Origin: Exobasidium rhododendri | Taxonomy: Eukaryota; Basidiomycota; Exobasidiomycetes; Exobasidiales; Exobasidiaceae | Reading direction: 5' to 3' | DNA: 64,000 bases | NCBI GenBank assembly: GCA_026210745.1 | Contig: CP110632.1 | Span: forward strand, 992,001 to 1,056,000 | In this document: positions 22,851-32,964 of the stretch, piece after piece | Layout of the letters: every line of letters starts with the position of its first letter | Position numbering within the stretch: position 1 is the first letter of the stretch | Notes under the pieces: generated by a model | What the model was told of the DNA's origin: nothing | Databases searched by the model: none | Seen by the model: the letters and a program-made list of their open reading frames with translations, nothing else | Position numbers and translations under genes: made by a program

Positions 22851-23451
22851 GCTTTAGAGATGAAGACGAAGGAAGGAGTCCTACTTTTGCGTACGTTGTC
22901 GCTCGATGGGTTCGTGAGGGCCTCTTCCTTTCAACCTTCTTGCTGGGATGAGCTGTCTCTTTTGCTCTGATATATATACGTGTAATAGCGCAGGCCATCC
23001 TTCATTTTCCATACAATACTATTGCGGGACCGCGGGCCGTGACTACAAAATTTACACGAGTTTAAAATGGCTCATTGCGGGGCTCGCAGCAAGCCCGCTC
23101 GCTGCAACGAAAGGAAGGTTAAGTCAGTCAATGCTTTGACAATACTGTACATGGAATTACATCAAATTGATTACCAGCGATTCAAGAGAAAGAGACCAGC
23201 GATTAGAAAGAAAAAAAAAGAGAGAGAATATGTGGGGTAATCGCATGAGGGGGCTGCGGGGCAATCGCATGAGGAAATGCGGGGCAATCGTATGAGGGGA
23301 TGCGGGGCTGCGAAGACCTAAATAGCGTCCGACAAAAATTAGGCATAAGGTACTTGCTTTTACCTTCGAAATATCTGCTCCCCCGCAATCGCATTCCTAG
23401 CCACCCTCCTCTGCCTCCCAAGTTTGAACTACACATCTCAACAAGTCGACA
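22851..23451. promoter_or_regulatory. bidirectional P450/FMO promoter with five GCGGGG motifs
   Basis: This lies between the two divergent start codons. GCGGGG (or CCCCGC) occurs at 23077-23082, 23256-23261, 23279-23284, 23302-23307 and 23381-23386. A one-base variant, GTGGGG, is at 23232-23237. Three of the sites sit in a tandem repeat of about 23 bp. The sequence matches the Mig1/CreA-type core SYGGRG. It also matches the site predicted for the cluster's own C2H2 regulator, so either factor could act here. Confidence 0.65.
23232..23307 (+). repeat. 23-24 bp tandem repeat in the P450/FMO promoter
   Basis: Units begin at 23232, 23256 and 23279, with a partial fourth at 23302. Each full unit has a G-rich hexamer (GTGGGG or GCGGGG) followed by (T/C)AATCG(C/T)ATGAGG. 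A separate copy of GCAATCGCAT preceded by CCCC recurs at 23381-23394, close to the FMO start. The spacing is about two helical turns, so bound factors would lie on the same DNA face. Confidence 0.85.
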
Positions 23452-25799
23452 ATGCCAGAGACTTACGCACCGCCTCGCCTACCCATCTTAGAACTGTCAG
23501 GTCAGCTACCCATCCTTAATGATGCTCTCCCTTCTGACGTAGAACCTGCAGTCAAGACACTGGTGGACAGGTGGCTCAGTCGATGGAATGCTGTGCTAAC
23601 ATCATATTGTGAGGATGACAAACAACTCGAAACTTCCAGATTACGACAGACAAGCGATCTTTTCTTTCAGCATGGCTTCCTTAAAGATCATCTTGCCCTC
23701 TCTTCCACCTTGAGATGCTTTTCCACCCCGGAAAGCATCGACACTTTCCTCAATGCTCGAGCAAAGATTGCCAAACCTGGAAAGATGACGCTGTGGGATC
23801 AATTTGGAGCGCCAAAATTGACAAGAATCAACGATCATCTGATGTGGATCACTGCCTTTCTCAAATTTCCTATTCACGGCTTGTCCCACGGTCTGAGTGC
23901 AGAAGGCACGGCCATGCTGGTACTCGCACCCTCGACGGAAAAGTCTACGTCGGTCGAGAGGCTGGAGTGGAAAGCCTGGTCACTTTGCACCTCGATCGAA
24001 AGATTCAGCGACTTTCCCGAATTTTCCCTAGAACGCATGTTAGCAATGCCATCACCCGTCGATCTTTCTCATTCCAGTGCAAGTTCTTACGCAAAGACAC
24101 TGGAAAGGCAGGAGAAAACGGTTCCCTTGGCTCTTGACGTCCTTGTCATGGGGGGCGGTCAAGCAGGTCTGAGTGTTGCCGGCCATTTGAAGCAGTTGGG
24201 CATTCAACGAGCACTTGTAGTGGAGAGGTACGCAAAGGCAGGAGGAACTTGGGCCAGCCGATACGAAGGCCTCAAGCTGCATACACCCAAGCGCTATTGT
24301 GAGTATTGTCGTGTTCCAAGAGTAAGAGTTGCAAGGACGGCCTAACTGAAGTATGTCCTTGCTCATGAAACACCAAATTTTTTTAGCCTGTCTGCCATTC
24401 ATACCTGTCAGAGCCGAAGATTCGGAGTGGATGTCAGCTCCGCAGATTGCGTCGAATTTCGAAGAGTACGTGGAAAAGCTACGGATTCCCTTTTGGGGGT
24501 CTTCTCGAGTTGATAAGGCAGTCTGGTTGCCTCAAGAATCCATTTGGGAGATCGAAGTGGCCATACTGAACCCTCAACAAGATGCTCGTGCCGCTGATGT
24601 GGAAGGCTTTGTCACTATACACGCCAGACAGCTTGTTGCCTGCATCGGGACGATTGCGGGTAGTGTGCCCTCGCTTCCTGGTATTCCTAATGAGGTGATT
24701 TGCAGAAGCATGTGTCGTCTACTCCGATGAAGTACTTCCACTGACTGCAATCTTCACCCTTTCTCTCACTATGAATTCATGTAGGACTCTTTCAAGGGAA
24801 AAATCTTACATTCGTCTTCTTTCAAGTCGCCGAAACATTTCTCTCCTTCAGCAACTGGTCCTGACGCTTTTCCATCGCAAAACGCAATAGTGCTCGGAGC
24901 AGCTACATCTGGACTCGATGTTGCTGCCGGTCTGATCCGAAGCGGGGTACCGAACGTCACTCTCATACAAAGGGGCGCTATATGCTTGATGGATCGTGAT
25001 GTCCTGGTCGGAGCGCTGGGCGGTACGTGTATTAACGTCACCTGCCCACCCCCCAAAGAATTCGTTCAGATTCGCTGATATCCTTCTTTCTTTCTCACCA
25101 ACAGCAACCCACAATGAGAACATCCCCTTGGATCTATCCGATCGATTGCTCTTTCAATTGCCGTTCCACATCCAGAGACTTCTGTGCAACAATTCAATTC
25201 AGCCTTGTGTAGACCTTGATTTGTGAGTCTCACCTTTACAAGGATGTGCTACAAGGGGCGAACCACATTCTCACCGTCACCTTGTCCTTGGTCTCCTATT
25301 CAGACCGAGACGGACACGCTTGGCAGAATTAGGATTCAAGACGAGGCCGATCTACGATATGATGAATCAAGTCTGGGATGAAAATGGAAGACACTACATA
25401 AACGAAGCTACGATGGAATTGATATTAGACGGCAGACTAAAAGTGAACTCGACGGCATTGCCCGTCAGCTTTGAAGAGGAAGGTGTAAAGATGAGCGATG
25501 ACAGTATCTTGCCAGCAGACCTCTTTGTCTTTGCTACTGGCTACAAAGTTGATGATGGTGCTACCTACATCAGGCAAATTCTTGATGCACAAAGTGCTCA
25601 AGCGATCATCGAAGTCCGAGGTCGTGACAAGGAGGGTGAAGCTCGTGGTCTGTACCGTGACTGTGGTCATCCTGCACTTCTTGTTTCTGGTGGTGACACT
25701 GGCTTCCAGAGATACTATGCAAGACTAGTCGCTCAGCAACTGCTCAGTCGCCTTCAAGGCGGCATTCTTGCGGAGCCCTTTGTCGACGAAACTATCTAG
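23452..25799 (+). CDS. flavin-containing monooxygenase (FMO/YUCCA-like, NTF2-like N-terminus)
   Basis: FAD- and NADPH-dependent oxygenase expected to hydroxylate N or S atoms or insert oxygen beside a carbonyl; substrate unknown. The model is 23452..24298, 24387..24694, 24785..25022, 25105..25222, 25304..25799, 668 residues, all phases consistent. The first ~220 residues resemble the NTF2-like domain common in fungal members. The FAD fold follows (LDVLVMGGGQAGLSVAGHL, then GGTWASRYEGLKLHTPKRY). The FMO signature appears as FKGKILHSSSF, and the NADP fold as AIVLGAATSGLDVAAGL. The tail motif LFVFATGYK is the usual C-terminal FMO marker. The protein looks complete. It diverges from the P450 and converges with the MFS gene, which supports a shared oxidative pathway. 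Confidence 0.9.
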
Positions 25800-25850
25800 A
25801 AGCTCGCCCTGTGCAGAGAGAATGTCATTGTATTTCATTACACTTCCACT

Positions 25851-25898
25851 ACGATGACAATTACGATGACAATCACGATGACAATTACGATGACAATT
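25851..25898 (+). repeat. 12-bp tandem repeat, 4 copies, downstream of the FMO gene
   Basis: Four head-to-tail copies of ACGATGACAATT, with one T-to-C change in the second unit. It starts 51 bases after the FMO stop, so it is probably in the 3' UTR. Confidence 0.95.
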
Positions 25899-26724
25899 GT
25901 GTGTCGATATGAAACGCTGATTCACTGCAGTCGAAGTAACTTACAAATCTTGTGCAAGATCCCTATGCAATGTATGATCTTGTTTGGGCCTTGGGAAAAA
26001 GCCTGGAAGTTGAACGTGATGGTCGGGTCAGCACATTTTGCCGCTTCCTCTTGAAAAGGGAAGATTAGACGACTTCGTCTTCATTCTATTCTGCTTGTGG
26101 CACGCACCATATGTCAGTTGTACTTCTCTTCGTACACCCAAAAAGAATTCATCTTGGATCTTAATTGCGAGCTTTTTAAGACAAATTCGAAGTCGATGCA
26201 GTGTTCAAAGTCAGCGAACTGAAAAAGGGGGAGTAGAAATCGAGACCCACAGAAACTGCGAGCTGTTCTGATCAGGGACGGATTTTGTGACTTGCAAGAG
26301 AAAGGTGCAGAGTAGAGGAAAGAGAACAAGACCCGTGAAAGAATTCTCATCGAAAGACAGGCATAAGAGTCTAATGTCGAGATCACCGACGCATTTCATC
26401 TGTAGGTCAGGTAAGTCGTACATTGAAGTTCTCTAGACACCATTTGCCGTTGTGTGGCCGGTATTGGCCAAAGAGACCAGAAATCAAGATCAAGAGAAGA
26501 GTATCATGATGGACATCTGTCCTGAGCGCCATTACCGACGCTTGCGGTCCGGCAATTTTTATAGGCACTAGAAGTAGCATGATTCCTGGTTAGGAATACA
26601 ATCGTTGTCCAAAATACAAATTTCTCGTTTTGCACATTCATCAAGCCAAGGACCGAGTAAGTACGAGTCGAGAGGGGAGAAAAGAGAGGAGAGGAGAAAG
26701 GGGCCGCCGTATCCTTTGGTCTGA
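25899..26724. other. convergent intergenic region, no gene
   Basis: About 0.8 kb between the FMO 3' end and the MFS stop codon. Small open frames on both strands have no recognisable motif. It should contain the two 3' UTRs. Confidence 0.5.
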
Positions 26725-28437
26725 CTAAAGAGCTTTTGTCTTGATACTGAATCGTTCACGCATCGCCTTGCCAAAGACGAATAGTACGGGTACACTGATG
26801 AGCCAGAGAGCAGCTACGACGCCACCCTCTGTTCCAAAGACGACGAGAGCTCCTGCCTCTCCTGCCCAGAGAGTTTCAAAGAAAGGTACAGCGAAACCAC
26901 CCAAAACACGAACCAAATTGATGATCGCAGAAATTTCACCCTCCCGGCCAGGAAAGTCCAATGCTGTCTTTGCAAGTACAGAAACCAATATGACCAAATT
27001 ACCGACTGTGACCAAGCCGACACCAAAAATGACTTCTGCAATATTTGTACGGTGTTGATTGCCGATGCCGAACAGTATCATTCCAATGACGTAAAGAATC
27101 ATGCCGGGTAAAGTGGGAAGCAGGAGATCCTCTGATTCTAAAACACCCTTGTTTCGCTTCACGCTGAACTTTGTCGAAGCGATACACAGGTAGCGAGCCA
27201 TTACCTCTCCAATTATTGCACCTATGATGGGTGTAATGTAAAATGTAGCCGTTAGATCTTTGCTGAGTCCAAAACCTAAAGGTTTCGGTTCTTGGAAGTG
27301 CACAAGAAAGGACAAGGTAGAGTTAAGTCTGAAGTTCACTCTTTTCAGGTCAGGGTTCTCTCTCTCAAAATACATACCTGCTAAGAATTGAGGATTCGTC
27401 ACATTGATTCCAATGGTGAATCCAAAGGCCCACATCACCATTAAAGCCAAGAGAAAGAATTGAGGTCTCCAAATGATGTTGAGAAAGTCGATGAAGGAAG
27501 TCAAGATACTGGTGCGGTACTTTGCCATCTTGACTCCGGTCATTCCGATCAAAGTTTCAATCTTGTATCGTAGTCCGGTAGTAGGTCTGGCAGGTACTGG
27601 ATGGACGTGTCGATCATACAATGTTTCTTCACCGAAAAAGGCAATGACGAGGCCTACTACGATAATGAAGAGAGTGCCCGTTCCATACGCCCATCTCCAG
27701 CTTTGACGAGCGCAGAGATAACCAAACAGCCATGGGCATATAAAGGGACTAGCTACATAAGACAAAGTCCAGATAGCAATCGCTCGATTTTGACGATGGA
27801 CTGGGTAAATGTCGGATACGATGTAAAGTCCGAGCACCTGCGGTGAAGTAGAAAAGAATGATTGAAGACATCTCATGGCGGCAAATGTTTCAAGATTCGG
27901 AGAGAAGGTGCATCCACACATGAATGCCGCACCGAAAACCATTGACCAGAATAGAACAGGCAATCTTCCATAACGTCTTGCCAAGATGACTGCAACGATA
28001 CCTCCCCAGCCTAGTAAGAAGATACTCCAAGTGGAAGTAAGATTGTTGATCTCACTCGGTGTGGTTTCGTACTGAGCTGCTAGATTGAAAAGTGCTGCAA
28101 CACCAACGCCACTAGAAAAGTCGGGTACGATTGCAGCCAAAGCAGCTATAGCGAGCATCTTTCTCTTCCTGCCTTCTGACCAGCTTTGTGGATCGTCACC
28201 TCCCATGGGCTGAGGCCAAAGGACGAATTTACCATCACGGGATAATTGCAATTTGCTTGCAATCTCATCACCAAATTCTTGACGAGCTTCTTCTGGATCT
28301 AAGACCCATCGACCGTCTCGCTTCTCGTTGTGACCGTGTTGTGCTGCCGCAGTTGCAATACCCTCTGTCAAAGTAGGCTCGAGTGTAGAGAATTCTGCTT
28401 GTCCAGCCTCCTTGTCGGTGGAGGAATGTAACGACAT
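26725..28437 (-). CDS. MFS transporter of the cluster (DHA1-like)
   Basis: Twelve-helix plasma-membrane carrier; probably exports a product or toxic substrate of the neighbouring oxygenases, or imports it. The model is complement(26725..27290, 27378..28437), 541 residues. The cytosolic N-terminus ends in QSWSEGRKRKMLAIAALAA. The loop motif RRYGRLPVLFWSMVFGAAF is the MFS signature between helices 2 and 3. SFFSTSPQVLGLYIVSDIY and ETLYDRHV are typical of the Hol1-like DHA1 group. I start at ATG 28437 because it has a good context (ACCATGTC). An upstream in-frame ATG at 28695 would add 86 atypical residues and run through two promoter motifs. The intron (27291-27377, GTATGT to TTCCAAG, with CTTAAC branch point) is 87 nt and has no stop. 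Left unspliced, it would insert 29 residues before the helix GFGLSKDLTATFYITPIIGA. Confidence 0.88.
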   Translation of the reverse strand: MSLHSSTDKEAGQAEFSTLEPTLTEGIATAAAQHGHNEKRDGRWVLDPEEARQEFGDEIASKLQLSRDGKFVLWPQPMGGDDPQSWSEGRKRKMLAIAALAAIVPDFSSGVGVAALFNLAAQYETTPSEINNLTSTWSIFLLGWGGIVAVILARRYGRLPVLFWSMVFGAAFMCGCTFSPNLETFAAMRCLQSFFSTSPQVLGLYIVSDIYPVHRQNRAIAIWTLSYVASPFICPWLFGYLCARQSWRWAYGTGTLFIIVVGLVIAFFGEETLYDRHVHPVPARPTTGLRYKIETLIGMTGVKMAKYRTSILTSFIDFLNIIWRPQFFLLALMVMWAFGFTIGINVTNPQFLAGMYFERENPDLKRVNFRLNSTLSFLVHFQEPKPLGFGLSKDLTATFYITPIIGAIIGEVMARYLCIASTKFSVKRNKGVLESEDLLLPTLPGMILYVIGMILFGIGNQHRTNIAEVIFGVGLVTVGNLVILVSVLAKTALDFPGREGEISAIINLVRVLGGFAVPFFETLWAGEAGALVVFGTEGGVVAALWLISVPVLFVFGKAMRERFSIKTKAL

Positions 28438-29398
28438 GGTAGCAATGTGAATATGGCGATCGCTGTGGGGAAATTTTGGAGAGGTGGAAATAGCTCTTAA
28501 TAAGGGGTCTGACACCTGCAGATGGTGAGACTGTCCTCGATGTAATATGCAGTGCGGGGTAAAGACGAGGCAGGGGCGGGGCCCCAGGCGCCGCGCATCA
28601 AGAAATGAAAGGTCTAGGACTTTTACCGTTTCTATTTGAATCTGACCGTTCACATTGTCTCCATCTCTCAAAGAACTGAAATGTGGCGCACTCATCCCGT
28701 GCTCAGCCTAGCGGTGTCAATTGTGTGTTGCCTGATGAGTAGATTATAACTGCTATACTGTATGTGCCCCTTTGAATATGGTCGAGGTTCCCCGCTTTTC
28801 GAATTCCACTGTTGAAGCCTGCCCCGCTATTTGCGGGTCCTGATTTTACGCGAGGCGCGGCACTACTTGTTCTTACGCATAGATACGTGGGCCAGGCTGG
28901 CTATACCCCTTTGCAGATGACTGAGAGGAGCAGAGGAGCTTCGTTGTCTCACTTCCGAATTGCAGTGGTGAGAGACGAAAAGCAGTGTACAGTACTGCTT
29001 TCTTTCTACATGAAGAGATGAAGTCTTCCCTGATTTCTCCGTTCTTTTTCAAAAAGTTAGCGAGGTTTGAAGATCGCTTAGGAATCAGCGAGAAAGAGCA
29101 AAGAAAGATTGCAAGCGAGCGGCTAGCATAGAAAGCATCACTGCCTGACAATAGTGCAGGGTAAGGAGTGGGTTCGCTTCGTCAGCACCAATGGTTAGTG
29201 AGAAGGTTTGTAGTTCCCAATTTTCCCAGTATCCTTGCTTTTCTTTCTGTGAGTTTAACCAAATCTTGCAAGGCTATCTATTGGTCCGACACCTGAAGTC
29301 CGTGTGAGTTCATCAGGAGATGTAGACTTGGTATCATCTGACCTTGCTGCGTAGGTAGGCATTTTTCTTGTACATCCAAATTGTGAGTGGTCTGCTCT
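28438..29398. promoter_or_regulatory. MFS promoter with four GCGGGG motifs
   Basis: This separates the MFS start from the end of the regulator gene; both genes are on the minus strand. GCGGGG or CCCCGC occurs at 28554-28559, 28576-28581, 28790-28795 and 28822-28827, that is 117-390 bases upstream of the chosen ATG. No further gene is supported in this interval. The right part must include the 3' UTR of the regulator. Confidence 0.6.
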
Positions 29399-32264
29399 TT
29401 ATTGATGTACCTCCAATTGCTCTATCTTGTGCCGCAGAGCTTGTTCGAGAATTTCAATGCAATCTTTAGCGTAGCACCACCTAAAATCAGCAGCTTTTGC
29501 AAGACCGACCACTTCTTGCATGGCGAACGACGCTTGTCTGATAGGGGTTCCCATTATAAGGGCGCATTCGCTGCGTCCATATTTAATCCACTGCCGAGTC
29601 TCTCTCATCACGCTGCATTCGGTGTTTCTTGATGATGGACATCCCGTCAGTGCTGGATTAGCAGGTGATGTCGTCTTTTTCCCTTCACATATCCAGTCTT
29701 TCGTCAACGTCGTCGTTTGTGCATCAGAATTCAAAGAAGATGCCTGCTCTTCTATACCAGCGTATCCGAGCTGAGTCCAGTGGTGACAACAATGAATTGG
29801 TGGAATCAATTCAATCGCTCGTGCTTTGTTGTTCCCTTCGCCCTCGTCGTTGATTGTATTTACGACGAGACAAGTCAGCAATATTGCTGCATCAAGTACA
29901 CCTTGTATCACTCCAACTGACAGCGACCGATTTCTGGGTACTTGTACGAAATCTGAAATCAGACGGCCGGCATGAAACATTGCTCTGCGACCTGATGAGG
30001 AAGACGTCCATTGCTTCAGATCCTTTCGTAATAAAGCCTGGCCTTCTGCTCGTGCTGAAGGTGTGAACTTGTAAGCTGGAAGAGCACTGCTTGTTCTACG
30101 AAGCTTGACCAAAGGCTCAAGTACTTCTACATGCCTGGCAAATATGTTGAGATGTACCGCATGCCAGCGCATTTCTAGGCCCAATGTATCCTTCGGTAGT
30201 GTACTTTGCATCTCATCTGACAGTGTGATCAGACTTCCGTTGAGCCAACAAGAGGCCCAATTGGCGAGAGCGTGGAGGGCTTTGTGATCGATCTCGTCTA
30301 GTCTTGCTTTCGATCGCTCCTTGTCTAATTGAAATTCCCACAGACCTGATACCCTGCTTTCGTCACACGTTTCCGAGTGGCAAGCACTATTGATACCCTC
30401 CAAAAGAGCGCTCATGGACAAAGGTTGGAGAGGAAGTGAATCTGACTCGTGAGCTCGATTGTGTTGAATAAGAGGTCTGTGAGGCGTGAACAATTGTCGC
30501 ATCAAGTGACCCAAATTCCGCCTAGGAATTTCCGTGCTGAACCGTGCCTTCCATTCCGAGGCCGAAGAGGCTTGGAATAGATGTTCGGGAGCGCTTTCAG
30601 GAGATCTCATGATTAAGTCTTGGAAACGGTTCTGCTGAGGAAAGACCTGTCTTTGTTGTCCTTCGAGAATAGCGAGACTAAGAGCCACACGCAACTTTTC
30701 CTCGTTTCGATGCCAGTTGCGCCAAGTCGTGAGTACCTGATCATCGGTCATGAGGTGGAGTAGATCCAAAGTGACGTCTCGGCAATTTTGTGACGGTGTT
30801 TGCCACGCTGTACCAAATGCAAAGGAGTGAGCGTACAGCCATGCTGCACATCCTATCTTGTGGATTCGAAGGTTGCTCGTCATCATGACGAAGGAATGTC
30901 CCGTGTATAGCAGTGACATTGTATAGGCTGTTGCTTCATCGGTCTCAAACATTCCCCATCCATTGCACCAATTCGTGCCGAGGACAAAATGCCACATTTC
31001 TTCACCCTTTTCGATGTCTTGCGCTGTCGTTTGCCATAGACTGCCTAGAGCAATCAGATTCATGAGCAGTGCCGGTCGTTGCGAGCATCGTGGCAATAAC
31101 AGTTGAAGAGGTAAGAAAGGGCACATTTGGAGAAAGTGACGTTGACAAGACCAAATGCATTGCTCCGTCATTGTGGCAGAGGGTCCTCTCTTTGGGGGTT
31201 GTATCTGAAGCATAAAAGCACGCAAATCCGACTTCATGGACTGCAGAGTTCTAGCCGTGTCCTTCGGAGAGACAAAAGGATTCGACGCAGCAAGTCGCCT
31301 GTTTGGAGTGTGCGCTTGTGTCGACGGAGGCGTGTGTGCTCTGCTGACAATTGCTCGCGTCCGGTCGAGCGGAGAATATGGTCTTTCTTCGGACGTTGAG
31401 GCGTGCTGACCCTGGCCCAGACTTTCTCGAGATTGGAGATTGATATGGTCGTCTGAGACAGATACACAGATTCAGCACATGTCCGCTTTTAACTATCACG
31501 ACAGTATCACACTCACCCGAATTTCTGCCGTCTTCGTGGGTACCAGGAAAGCCAAAGTCGGCAGGGAGATCTTCTCTTTGAGATGCTTGTGCGAGAAATT
31601 TGTATGGTGGCCCTAGTATCTCTTCTCCAAAGACGACATCAGATACCTTGTTGCAAAAGAGGTCCCACAAAGCATCGCTGAGAGCTGAAGGACTGGTCTG
31701 TGTATCGCCGTCAAATTCACTTTGCTCCAAATCAAAGAGCGGCTCTGTTGCGATGCTTGTATCGATACATGGGGAATCATTGATTGCAGGAGCAGGTATA
31801 AGGCTATTCTGCACATCGCTAAGCCTTGGGACCGTATCATGTTCAGAGGTGAGAGCCTCGCCCGGCCGATTTCCACTGCTGCTTTCCAGAAATCTTGCGT
31901 TAGTATCTACGAGTAGCTTGTCTGAAGATGCTGCCCTTTCGTTGATTCGAGTTCGGTCCGATACTTGATTTGATGCAACTTGGTTGTTGCCCAAAGACGA
32001 ATTGTTCGGATACAGTTGCTCTTGTGTATTTGATGATAATGCACGAAGCCGATGAGCACCCGCAACGGCATCATGCTGCGACGACAAGTGTCTTGTTAAA
32101 GTGTCATTTCGTGAAAACGCGGCCAGACAGAAGGTACACTGGAAGTCACGCTCCTTTGTGTGAGATTTGACATGACGCTGAAGATGTGATGACTTGCCGC
32201 AGGTGTACTGGCATTTGAGGTACGAGCAGGAGAAAGTTTGCGGCATGAGAGTCAAGCTTGGCAT
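29399..32264 (-). CDS. C2H2 zinc-finger transcription factor with fungal-specific regulatory domain
   Basis: Probable pathway-specific regulator of the cluster. The model is complement(29399..31452, 31517..32264), 933 residues. The intron (31453-31516, GTGAGT to GTCTCAG) joins RNS|DDHINLQSR in frame. Two C2H2 fingers lie at residues ~12-65: CSYLKCQYTCGKSSHLQRHV, then CTFCLAAFSRNDTLTRHL with the closing His further on. The second half is all-helical and resembles the fungal-specific transcription factor domain (for example LIALGSLWQ, AAWLYAHSFAFGTAWQT). Recognition residues (-1,+2,+3,+6) are K,S,H,R for finger 1 and R,D,T,R for finger 2. By the standard code these favour GGG and GNG, giving GNGGGG. 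Its own promoter has two such sites. Target genes and activator or repressor role are inferred. Confidence 0.88.
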
Positions 32265-32964
32265 TGCCTCGTCTTGCTGCTCCTCTTCCTCTCTATGGTG
32301 GACCCGCTCCTGTGGGAACCTACCCCGCAGGTCCTACCTACCCCGCGTGCCCTTCCTGCCACGCGAGACCCGGTCGGGTACGAATATCTCGCAATTCACT
32401 TCGCCGATTCCTATACCCTGAAAGAACCTTGATATTACAGTGGCTGCAAATGTAACACGTACCGCAATGGCAAAGACACACAGTGAGATTGTGATAGAAA
32501 GATAGCGAGGCAAAGGACATCTACATCGATCTGATCACAGCTTGATGTAGCGATCGTCTGGCAGCAGGCAGTGCCATTGCTATGATCCTGCAGTGTACAT
32601 GTAGTAATGTTTGCTTGCTATGTATGCTGCTGAAGACAAATGCAGATTGATCTTGTGTGTCCTTTCCTGCCCTTTTCCTCAGACAGATTAGAGGGCTCGT
32701 AGCATAGAATTGAAATACGGTCAGAGAACAATTGGGCACTGTCGGTCTGACCACTCAGGAAGCTTACTGCCGGTACACCTAAGAGCGCATGAAGGAGAGG
32801 AAATAGTGTACAAACATAAGTTGAACGTAATGCGATACGCTAAGCAAGAGCGGACCAATTGAGAAAAGCATAATCTTGGTACTATGAAGCGCCTCTCAGT
32901 TTTTTTTTCACAATGAGAACATCGATAAGAACGGCAGACGTATTCTTATTGCACACTTGGGGCG
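32265..32964. promoter_or_regulatory. promoter of the C2H2 regulator with two CCCCGC motifs
   Basis: CCCCGC occurs at 32323-32328 and 32341-32346, about 60-80 bases upstream of the regulator start, each preceded by CTA or CCTA (ACCTACCCCGC). This fits autoregulation. The right part holds the 3' UTR of the PIG-S gene. No other gene is supported. Confidence 0.6.

Noticed and set aside
28438-28695. Upstream extension of the MFS transporter to ATG 28695
   Set aside because: It adds 86 residues unlike any MFS N-terminus, has weaker start context and would place two GCGGGG motifs in coding sequence. The ATG at 28437 fits better.
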